Below are positions 58,368 to 64,000 of a stretch of DNA of 64,000 bases, piece by piece; within the stretch, counting starts at the first letter, position 1, and each line of letters starts with the position of its first letter. A model generated the notes under the pieces. It saw nothing but the letters and a program-made list of their open reading frames with translations, did no database searches and was not told the DNA's origin. The stretch covers positions 6,525-70,524 of the forward strand of contig DDYF01000013.1 of the NCBI GenBank assembly GCA_002347645.1, in the 5' to 3' direction. The stretch is from Thermoleophilia bacterium UBA2241. GTDB lineage: Bacteria > Actinomycetota > Thermoleophilia > UBA2241. A program made the position numbers and the translations under genes.

Positions 58368-58678
58368 TCCTTGGTGACTCGTATGATGACGTCCCGGGGC
58401 AGGGCGAGGCCGGCCGCTACCTCGATCGCCTTGAGGATGCCCGTCGGCACGGGGCAGGCGGCGTGGGCGCAGTGCAGGCGCGCGAGCTCGTAGGTGAGTG
58501 GCCCGTCGCCGCGAAACGTGATCTCGCGGAACGGATCCACGTCCGTGAGCGCAGCGGCGAGCTTGCGGATGTGCTCGCAGTCGCTCTCGATCGTCACCGT
58601 CAAGGCGCGGCCCTCTCCGGCGATATGGACCGTCGTCGAGAAGCCACAGATGCCGGCGTCGACATGCGCAGTCGCCAT
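58364..58678 (-). CDS. DUF6951-like small cysteine-containing protein
   Basis: This 104-residue protein has an N-terminal DAGICGFSTTV, a middle IESDCEHIRKLAAAL and a late CAHAACPVPTGILKAIEVAAG. The cysteine spacing and the ALPRDVIIRV ending match a small family common in anaerobic bacteria and archaea (I recall it as DUF6951). The function is unknown. ATG 58678 is the start, with GGAGG upstream. The duplicated RNA gene lies beyond it. Confidence 0.75.
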   Translation of the reverse strand: MATAHVDAGICGFSTTVHIAGEGRALTVTIESDCEHIRKLAAALTDVDPFREITFRGDGPLTYELARLHCAHAACPVPTGILKAIEVAAGLALPRDVIIRVTKD

Positions 58679-58854
58679 GAACTCCTCCTTGAGATCGTCG
58701 GTCGTCTTCCGACCTCGCGTACGGGTGCGCGGGCGTCACCGCGTCGAACCGGTGATACCCCCGTCGAGTATCGAGGCAATCCCCAGGAAGGCGGGCGGTA
58801 AGCGCCGCACCCAACCTTCAAGCAAGAGATGAGGAAGCTAACGGCATACTAACG

Positions 58855-58882
58855 TTGTCATCTCGCGGACCGGGGGTAGGAT
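58855..58882 (+). promoter_or_regulatory. Promoter of orphan RNA copy 1
   Basis: TTGTCA (58855-58860) and TAGGAT (58877-58882) are 16 bases apart. Both boxes and the spacer are identical in the second copy. Transcription should start near 58889. Confidence 0.7.
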
Positions 58883-58888
58883 GGCGTC

Positions 58889-58983
58889 ACCTCTTGACCG
58901 AGAAGGTTCGCCGGAACGAGACAGAGGCGCCCGGATGCAAGGTCCGGAAGAGCGGCCGGCCGCAAGGTCGAGCCGCTCTTTTT
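58889..58983 (+). ncRNA. Orphan structured RNA, copy 1
   Basis: The predicted 95-nt transcript has three stems. Stem one is CCTCT/AGAGG enclosing GTTC/GAAC. Stem two is CCGGA/TCCGG with loop TGCAAGG. The last is a terminator stem AAGAGCGGC/GCCGCTCTT ending in TTTTT. Compared with copy 2, a G-C pair of the terminator stem is swapped to C-G, a compensatory change that supports structure. No open frame is shared. I do not recognise it as a known riboswitch or sRNA class. It lies upstream of the tandem TetR gene. Confidence 0.7.
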
Positions 58984-59093
58984 GCGTGTGTGAGTCGCCT
59001 CTTCTCGTGCTCGTCGCCGCTGGCCGTCCAAGGCGGTGTGCCCTGTCCCTGACTCATCGGCGCCGTCTTGACGCACGCCCTTGAAGTCCCCGC

Positions 59094-59099
59094 TACAAT
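59094..59099 (+). promoter_or_regulatory. Possible -10 box of the tandem TetR gene
   Basis: TACAAT lies 160 bases before the GTG. A TTGACG (59068-59073) is upstream, but its 20-base spacing is too wide for a standard promoter. The leader from here to 59259 has no other clear feature. Confidence 0.3.
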
Positions 59100-59259
59100 G
59101 CGGGTGGAACCGTCGCTCTTGTTGACTGGTCGACTCGAATCACCCTTTGCAGCGCTGGGGAATGGCCATGTCAAGATCGTGTGCGGATTGAAGGAGATCC
59201 GACGAAGCGCGGGCGGCGCCAGAGGGGGCGCGTGCAAGGGAGGAGGGGAGCGTGAGGGC

Positions 59260-60594
59260 GTGCCGGTGAGCGAGGGACACGCGCGGCGGCGTGCCGCCGC
59301 CCCCGGCGTCCGCGACGAGCAGACAGCCGTCGTGCTGGGCGCCCTCTCGCCGACGGCGCGGCGCATCCTCACGGCCGCCTTTCGCGTGCTCGAACGCGAC
59401 GGATACGAAGGGCTCTCTCTGCGCCGCATCGCCGCCGAGGCCGGCGAGACGCGCTCGCTGATCGCCTACCACTTCGAGAACAAGGCCGGCCTGGTGGCGA
59501 CGCTCGTCGACTCGTTGTGGCACGACGCCGACGTCAGGCTGGAGCATGAGGTCAAGGCCCTCGTCGCCGACCCACGGGGCCGGTTGTTCGCCCTCACCGG
59601 CCTGCACCTCCGCCTGGCCCGGCAGTCCGGGCTCTACCGGACCTACTTCGACCTGCTTCCCCACATCCTCCGCGACGACGACGCGCGTTCGCGTCTTACC
59701 AGGACCTACCGCTCGTACCGGCGCATCGGGGAGCTCTGCCTCGCGCCGGCAGTGGGTGAGCGCGCCGACCCCCTCGCGCTGGCGACCCTGCTGCTGGCCG
59801 CCGGCGAGGGTCTCGGCGTGCAGGTGTTGCTGGACGGCGACGACCGCGTCGCGGTCGCGGCCTTCGCGCTGCTGGAACGGCAGGTCGTCGCCCACCTGGG
59901 TCTTGGGCGGCCGCCGGCCGGCTCTGCGCCGCCGGCCTCGGCGACGGGTCCTGTCACCGCGGGCGGGGAGGACGCCTTCTTGCGGGGCCTCCCCGACCCG
60001 ACCGTCGGGCTGGTGCCGGCCGCCGGCCGCGTACTCCGCGCGGCGCTCGCGCTGCTCAACGACGAGGGACCGCAGGCGCTCACGGCCGAGATGCTGGCCG
60101 CGAGGTCAGGCGAGCCGCCTTCGTCGGTCTTCTACTACTTCGGCGACAAGCACGGGCTGCTTGCCGCGGTCCTGGCGGCCGGAGAGCAGCGACTGGGCCA
60201 GGCCATTCTCAGGGCGGCCAGGCCGGTCGTGGCACGCTCGCCGGGCCCGGTCGCCGTGGCGGACCTGACGGCGAAGCTCTTCGCGCAGCAGGGCTGGATG
60301 AGGACCTTCTTCAACTCCTTTCCGCTGACGCAGCGCGACGCCGAGCTCCACCGGATCGAGGCCGATTTCACCCACTTCCTGCGCGACAGCCTCGCCGCGT
60401 ATCTTCGCCGGAGCGGCGTGCCCGAGGCCGACCTCATGCCGCTCTCGTGGCTCTGCCTTGGACTTATGTACGGGCTCGCGATCCAGCGTCTGGTGGACAG
60501 GAACGGCACGCCCGTGGCCGAGACCATTGAGACGTGGCGTGCCCTGCTCGCCCAGAGCGCCGCCGCCGCGGGTGAACCCTCAAGCACTGCGTGA
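59260..60594 (+). CDS. Tandem TetR-type regulator
   Basis: This protein of 444 residues contains two complete TetR units in one chain. Unit one has the HTH LSLRRIAAEAGETRSLIAYH with FENKAGLVATLVDSL. Unit two has LTAEMLAARSGEPPSSVFYY with FGDKHGLLAAVLAAG. Each is followed by a ligand-binding helical region. TetR proteins normally dimerise, so this fusion may act as a covalent pseudo-dimer. GTG 59260 is chosen because GGGAGGAGGGG lies about 10 bases upstream; the frame is open to 59068. It is flanked by two copies of the orphan RNA, and copy 2's conserved block includes its stop codon. Confidence 0.85.
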   Translation: MPVSEGHARRRAAAPGVRDEQTAVVLGALSPTARRILTAAFRVLERDGYEGLSLRRIAAEAGETRSLIAYHFENKAGLVATLVDSLWHDADVRLEHEVKALVADPRGRLFALTGLHLRLARQSGLYRTYFDLLPHILRDDDARSRLTRTYRSYRRIGELCLAPAVGERADPLALATLLLAAGEGLGVQVLLDGDDRVAVAAFALLERQVVAHLGLGRPPAGSAPPASATGPVTAGGEDAFLRGLPDPTVGLVPAAGRVLRAALALLNDEGPQALTAEMLAARSGEPPSSVFYYFGDKHGLLAAVLAAGEQRLGQAILRAARPVVARSPGPVAVADLTAKLFAQQGWMRTFFNSFPLTQRDAELHRIEADFTHFLRDSLAAYLRRSGVPEADLMPLSWLCLGLMYGLAIQRLVDRNGTPVAETIETWRALLAQSAAAAGEPSSTA

Positions 60595-60616
60595 GGAAGC
60601 AAACGGGGTACTAACG

Positions 60617-60644
60617 TTGTCATCTCGCGGACCGGGGGTAGGAT
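60617..60644 (+). promoter_or_regulatory. Promoter of orphan RNA copy 2
   Basis: TTGTCA (60617-60622) and TAGGAT (60639-60644), 16 bases apart, are identical to copy 1. Transcription should start near 60651, about 55 bases after the TetR stop. Confidence 0.7.
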
Positions 60645-60650
60645 GGCGTC

Positions 60651-60746
60651 ACCTCTTGATCGAGAAGGTTCGCCGGAACGAGACAGAGGCGTCCGGATGT
60701 AAGGTCCGGAAGAGCCGCCGGTCGCGAGGCCGTGCGGCTCTTTTTT
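60651..60746 (+). ncRNA. Orphan structured RNA, copy 2
   Basis: The 96-nt second copy has the same three stems. The terminator stem reads AGAGCCGC/GCGGCTCT followed by TTTTTT. A C-to-T change extends the second stem by one pair. It lies between the TetR gene and a minus-strand small ORF. The conservation is concentrated in the RNA and promoter, not in any open frame. Confidence 0.7.
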
Positions 60747-60866
60747 CTTCGCAGCGGTCCCATTTGACGATGTCGCGGCGTGCCGGCGCGCTGCCGTCCG
60801 AGAGGGAGGCGCGTCGGCGCGAGTGACCCTGCCGTATGGCCTGGCGGCGAGGGCCGACCCGCAAGG

Positions 60867-61127
60867 TCAGCCCTCCCGCGCGGCCGCCACGGCGACGCGC
60901 TCGCCGTCCCGGGATCCTGCGTCCGGCTGCCCGGCGTCGCGCTCTGCCCGGGCGCACCGGTGGCGCAGGTACATGACGTCGCCGTGCAAGTCGCGGATGG
61001 TGCGGAAGGCGGTGCGCTGGAAGTCCATTGCCTCGTCGAGTGCGGCCTCCGCCTTCTCGGCGCGAGCCCTCCAGTAGGTGACGACATCGGTGCGAGCGTC
61101 GGTCGAGTCGATGCGGATGTCAGGCAT
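60867..61127 (-). CDS. Small coiled-coil protein
   Basis: This 86-residue protein reads MPDIRIDSTDARTDVVTYWR at the start, with a charged helix (RAEKAEAALDEAMDFQRTAF) likely to form a coiled coil. GGAGGTG lies six bases before ATG 61127, a very good ribosome site. No family is recognised. Its start overlaps the stop of an upstream 93-codon frame, suggesting coupling if that frame is real. Confidence 0.6.
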   Translation of the reverse strand: MPDIRIDSTDARTDVVTYWRARAEKAEAALDEAMDFQRTAFRTIRDLHGDVMYLRHRCARAERDAGQPDAGSRDGERVAVAAAREG

Positions 61128-61401
61128 CGGGCACCTCCACGTCGGCCCGTCGTTCGGAGTGGCAGGAGCGGGTGGAGTCGGCCGGCGTGCGCCGGGAGGT
61201 GCGATCGCCTCCGCGACGCGAGACCCGATCGCGGGCGATCGACGCCGTCCGCCGGCCAGTGCTGGGGAACTCCTCGTGGGCGTTCACGGCCGAGACGGCT
61301 CGCGGCACGTGTGGCGCCGTGAAGGTCGAGCGAGAAGGATCGTGGACGGATCCGGTCAGGTCCGATGAGCGACCGTCGTAGAACGACAACAGAAAGACCA
61401 C
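61120..61401 (-). CDS. Doubtful 93-residue ORF
   Basis: GTG 61401 opens a frame beginning MVFLLSFYDGRSSDLTGSVH. AAAGGAGG (61414-61407) five bases before it is an almost perfect ribosome site. The rest is rich in Arg, Ser and Thr and does not look like a typical protein. Its stop overlaps the ATG of the 86-residue gene. Start codon and ribosome site are inside a long hairpin. The frame may be a leader peptide or spurious. Confidence 0.3.
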   Translation of the reverse strand: MVFLLSFYDGRSSDLTGSVHDPSRSTFTAPHVPRAVSAVNAHEEFPSTGRRTASIARDRVSRRGGDRTSRRTPADSTRSCHSERRADVEVPDA

Positions 61402-61465
61402 CGCGGCCTCCTTTCGCAGAGCCCAGACGGCCGGCTCTTCTCAGGGAGGCTTCCCGGTGGTCTTT
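61393..61465 (-). promoter_or_regulatory. Three-tier hairpin covering a ribosome site
   Basis: Nested inverted repeats pair 61393-61403 with 61455-61465 (11 pairs), 61406-61411 with 61445-61450 (GCCTCC/GGAGGC), and 61418-61423 with 61433-61438 (AGAGCC/GGCTCT). On the minus strand the middle stem ties up the AAAGGAGG ribosome site and the outer stem covers the GTG 61401. It could control translation or simply be a structured RNA. Confidence 0.5.
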
Positions 61466-61764
61466 CCACCTTGATTCCGTCAGAAGCCTGCTGCCTCCGT
61501 CTCCGTCTCCGTCCGCGGGACCTCAGCAGCGCGTTGTGGGGCAGTTCTTACGGGAACGGGTGAGCCTTGTCAAGAGCCGGTAGGCGGTCCTCCGGGCCTT
61601 TCTCCCAGCGCGTCCGCGCCACGTTGCACAGCCGCGCCCACAGGACGCAGGCGCATCCGGGAGATGGGTGCCACGAGACGTCGACGCAGACGGGCGAGTC
61701 GCACGGGTCGCCCGGCGAGACGTGGCGGAGGGACGTTCCACGAGCGTTTCACAAGGAAGAGAGC
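61466..61764. other. Non-coding gap
   Basis: About 300 bases between the three-tier hairpin and tRNA-Glu. Several open frames exist on both strands, but none has a ribosome site, conserved motif or sensible composition. A short TCTCCGTC-type repeat (about 61499-61515) is the only pattern. I see nothing functional. Confidence 0.4.
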
Positions 61765-61840
61765 TGGTGCCCCCAACGGAATTCGAATCCGTGCTGCCGG
61801 CTTGAAAGGCCGGTGTCCTAGGCCGCTAGACGATGGGGGC
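61765..61840 (-). tRNA. tRNA-Glu (anticodon UUC)
   Basis: Read on the minus strand, this 76-base gene starts GCCCCCATCGTCTAGCGGCC, has anticodon TTC in loop CTTTCAA between CCGGC and GCCGG, and a T loop TTCGAAT. The acceptor stem GCCCCCA pairs with TGGGGGC, and CCA is encoded. It reads GAA and GAG codons. Confidence 0.97.
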
Positions 61841-61932
61841 ACGCGAGGCGCAGGCCATTATAGCGGCCGCGGGCGTGCCACGCTGCGAGGACGGGCGTCG
61901 CGGGGCGCCTCGGCCGCCCGTACGCAGCCCGT

Positions 61933-62772
61933 CTACAGGCGCGACGTCTGGAACGTGTCGCCGCGCTGGACGTCGCCGGTGTCGTAGCCCAGCTTGAACC
62001 AGCGCATGCGCTGTGCCGACGTGCCGTGCGTGAAGGTGTCGGGCACGGCGTACCCTTGGCCTTCCTTCTGGATCTTGTCGTCGCCGATCGCCGTCGCCGC
62101 GTTGAGCGCCTCTTGGAGGTCGCCTCGTTCGACGACCCCCAGCTTCTTGTCGGCGTAGTGCGCCCAGATGCCGGCGAAGAAGTCCGCTTGAAGCTCGAGC
62201 CGCACCGAGAGCTCGTTGGCCTCGCGCTGGCTCACGCGTCGCTGGCGCGTGTGGACGGCGTCGAGGATGCCGAGCTGCTGCTGCACGTGGTGCCCGATCT
62301 CGTGGGCGATCACGTAGGCCTGGGCGAAGTCGCCCGGCGCGCCGAACCGTTGGCTGAGCTGGGTGAAGAAGCCGAGGTCGATGTACACGGTCTGGTCACC
62401 CGGGCAGTAGAACGGGCCCGTGTCGGACGAGGCCGACCCGCACGCCGTCTCGACGTAGCCGTCGAACAGCACCAGCCTGGCCTCGTCGTAGGTCCGGTTC
62501 ATCTTGCGGAACTCGGTGCGCCAGACCTCCTCGGTGTCGGCGAGGACGACGGAGACGAACTTCGCAGCGTCGTCCTGCTGCTCCTGCGTCAGGCCGCTGC
62601 CCGGCGACTCTGGGGCGGGGGTGACCGACGACGGATCGCCGCCCATGAACATGACGAGCAACAAGATGATGACGCCGGCGATACCGCCCACGCCCCCGAG
62701 GGCGACACCCTTGCCTCCCATGCCGCGCCTGTCTTCGACGTTCTGGCTGCCCCTGCGGCCGCGCCACTGCAT
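61933..62772 (-). CDS. Neutral zinc metallopeptidase (YpfJ family)
   Basis: This 279-residue protein has an N-terminal membrane segment (about 24-43, VALGGVGGIAGVIILLLVMF) and a large outside domain. The zinc site is AYVIAHEIGHHVQQQLGI (HEIGH), and LELQADFFAGIWAHYADKK supplies further ligands. YCPGDQTVYIDLGFF is a family hallmark. Two Cys residues (CGSAS and FYCPGD) may form a disulfide. Its substrate is unknown. Start ATG 62772. Confidence 0.9.
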   Translation of the reverse strand: MQWRGRRGSQNVEDRRGMGGKGVALGGVGGIAGVIILLLVMFMGGDPSSVTPAPESPGSGLTQEQQDDAAKFVSVVLADTEEVWRTEFRKMNRTYDEARLVLFDGYVETACGSASSDTGPFYCPGDQTVYIDLGFFTQLSQRFGAPGDFAQAYVIAHEIGHHVQQQLGILDAVHTRQRRVSQREANELSVRLELQADFFAGIWAHYADKKLGVVERGDLQEALNAATAIGDDKIQKEGQGYAVPDTFTHGTSAQRMRWFKLGYDTGDVQRGDTFQTSRL

Positions 62773-62883
62773 CGCGCCCCTCCTCTCTTCGGGGCGCTGA
62801 TCGTGCGTCCCCGCGAGCAGTTTAGCGCATGGGGCTCGGGAGCGTCGCGCGCCCGCGGGGGAGGCATGCGGGTGTCCCCGGTG

Positions 62884-62889
62884 TACAGT
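62884..62889 (+). promoter_or_regulatory. -10 box of the right-edge aminotransferase
   Basis: TACAGT lies 35 bases before GTG 62919. GAGGAGG (about 62905-62911) is the ribosome site. No clear -35 is seen. The 146-base gap to the metalloprotease has nothing else evident. Confidence 0.35.
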
Positions 62890-62918
62890 TGGCGGAGCGA
62901 TCCTGAGGAGGTCCTTCC

Positions 62919-64000
62919 GTGAAATACGTGCGCATGCCGATCGAGGTCGAATCCCCCGAGGAGTTCGGCTACGACGCCATCAAGTACAACCTCGCCGAGA
63001 GCTCGGTCCGTGACCGGACCCTGAGCGGGCTCGGCATCGACCTGGGCGACATGGTGCTGTTCTACGGTGAGCACATGGGCCACAAGGGCCTCCTGGAGCT
63101 GATCGCGCAGGCGAGCAGCGGGCCGTCCGGCGTAGTGGAGCCGGACGAGGTGCTCGTCGCGGCGGGTGCCGCGCAGGCGCTCTTCATCATCGCCACGACG
63201 CTGCTGGAGAAGGGCGATCACCTCGTCGTCGTGCGCCCCAACTATGCGACCAACATCTTCACGCCGCGCGCGATCGAGGCCGACATCAGCTACCTCGAGT
63301 TGGCCTTCGAAGAGGGCTGGAAGATCGACGTCGACAAGCTCATGGCCCTCACGACGCCGGCGACGAAGTACGTGAGCGTCACCGTGCCCCACAACCCGAC
63401 GGGCCAGATGATGGACGAGGCCGAGCTGCGACGCCTCGTCGAGATCGTCGAGATGCGTGGCTGCAGGCTGCTCGTCGACGAGACCTACCGCGAGATGACC
63501 TTCGGCGAGACGCTGCCCTGCGCGGCGACACTCAGCGACCGCGCGATCAGCGTCTCGTCGCTCTCCAAGACCTACGGCATCCCCGGCATCCGGACCGGTT
63601 GGCTCATCTGCCGCGACCGCGAGCTCATGCAGACCTTCCTCGGCGCCAAGGAACAGATCGGCATCTGCGGCAGCGTCGTCGACGAGGAGATCGCCTACCA
63701 GGCGCTCAGGCAGCGTGACGCCTGGCTGCCCGAGATCCACGGTCGCATCGCGAAGGCGCTGGCGATCACGCGCGAATGGATGGCCGGCGAAGAGCTCATG
63801 GAGTGGGTCGAGCCGAAGGGCGGCGTGGTCGGCTTCCCGCGCATCAAGCCCGACGCCGCGGTCGACGTCGACACGTTCTACCGCGTGCTCACCGAGGACT
63901 TTGGCACCTACGTGGGTCCTGGCCACTGGTTCGAGCAGTCAAGGCGCCACTTCCGCCTCGGCTTCGGCTGGCCGACGCTCGACGAGCTGCGCGGCGGGCT
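62919..64000 (+). CDS. Class I/II PLP aminotransferase (3' end beyond window)
   Basis: An open frame starts at GTG 62919 with GAGGAGG seven bases upstream and runs off the right edge after 360 codons without a stop. VTVPHNPTGQMMD holds the PLP Asn, LVDETYREM the Asp/Tyr pair, and VSSLSKTYGIPGIRTGW the Schiff-base Lys. It opens MKYVRMPIEVESPEEFGYDA. It is a paralogue-like relative of the enzyme at 35944-37053. Because it has no stop within the window it is easily missed. Substrate unknown. Confidence 0.9.
   Translation, partial: MKYVRMPIEVESPEEFGYDAIKYNLAESSVRDRTLSGLGIDLGDMVLFYGEHMGHKGLLELIAQASSGPSGVVEPDEVLVAAGAAQALFIIATTLLEKGDHLVVVRPNYATNIFTPRAIEADISYLELAFEEGWKIDVDKLMALTTPATKYVSVTVPHNPTGQMMDEAELRRLVEIVEMRGCRLLVDETYREMTFGETLPCAATLSDRAISVSSLSKTYGIPGIRTGWLICRDRELMQTFLGAKEQIGICGSVVDEEIAYQALRQRDAWLPEIHGRIAKALAITREWMAGEELMEWVEPKGGVVGFPRIKPDAAVDVDTFYRVLTEDFGTYVGPGHWFEQSRRHFRLGFGWPTLDELRGG

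Larger units (their letters stand above)
58814..58983 (+). repeat. Duplicated intergenic element, copy 1
   Basis: This stretch is repeated with high identity at 60576-60746. The match starts about 40 bases before the promoter and ends with the terminator. In both copies the block begins with a CAAGCA...TGAGGAAGC segment. The duplication therefore includes promoter, RNA and terminator. Confidence 0.85.
60576..60746 (+). repeat. Duplicated intergenic element, copy 2
   Basis: Second copy of the element at 58814-58983. The block starts inside the last codons of the TetR gene (TGA 60592-60594) and continues through promoter, RNA and terminator. Differences from copy 1 are few and mostly in loops or paired positions. 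Confidence 0.85.

Noticed and set aside
58494..58832. Plus-strand 112-codon ORF ending at the start of the duplicated element
   Set aside because: It is antisense to the DUF6951-like gene for most of its length and has no ribosome site; the similarity to the TetR gene end is limited to a few codons of the repeat.
58889..60746. The duplicated RNA as a MITE or IS remnant
   Set aside because: There are no terminal inverted repeats or target duplications. The conserved block has a promoter and a terminator instead.

Overview
The window is a 64 kb piece of a very GC-rich bacterial chromosome. GTG and TTG starts are frequent, several genes appear to have leaderless promoters, and many gene ends carry long GC-rich perfect hairpins without a U-run. 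Gene content (selenocysteine machinery, c-di-GMP proteins with stacked GAF domains, ACT plus UPF0210 pair, rpmH-rnpA-yidD-yidC-jag cluster, lipoprotein and SGNH hydrolase genes) suggests an actinobacterial lineage, probably a poorly cultured one. This assignment is an inference from gene content and base composition only.

Left part (1-7.3 kb): a partial gene, an XRE/ImmA metallopeptidase with a PIN-like partner, then the selenocysteine operon selD - membrane protein - selA - selB. The selD frame contains an in-frame UGA at 2103-2105 with a SECIS-like hairpin just after it, so selenophosphate synthetase is itself a selenoprotein. The matching tRNA-Sec(UCA) lies 16 kb away at 23574-23671.

7.3-29 kb: a giant seven-GAF/HD-GYP/GGDEF protein; a cluster of two short-chain dehydrogenases and a two-subunit GcvP-like PLP enzyme whose signature loops differ from true glycine decarboxylase; two small membrane proteins; a saccharopine-dehydrogenase family enzyme; a GAF/GGDEF diguanylate cyclase; a AAA ATPase beside tRNA-Sec; GNAT, SGNH and class A beta-lactamase-like proteins.

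29-48 kb: Gre-like factor, dodecin, ferritin; a tight minus-strand operon (flavin oxidase-like, PEP-synthase/rifampin-phosphotransferase-like, ABC ATPase, ABC permease, GNAT); an aminotransferase; two tandem TAT lipoprotein PotD-like binding proteins without permeases; YchF, M28 peptidase, PAP2, ACT/UPF0210, RlmN, GalT-like and a DUF4388 protein.

48-64 kb: the rpmH-rnpA-yidD-yidC-jag cluster, without dnaA or parAB next to it; a lipoprotein; a zinc-ribbon protein; RDD and DUF2007 proteins; endonuclease IV; an asparagine synthetase fused to an F420:gamma-glutamyl-ligase-like domain; then a tandem TetR-domain gene flanked by two near-identical ~95-nt RNA genes, each with its own promoter and U-tract terminator. 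The window ends with small ORFs, a structured hairpin, tRNA-Glu(UUC), a zinc metalloprotease and a truncated aminotransferase.

The strongest candidates for something undescribed are the paired orphan RNA around the tandem TetR gene and the SDR/GcvP-like cluster. The Sec-containing SelD, the AsnB-CofE-like fusion and the leaderless promoters also merit a second look.
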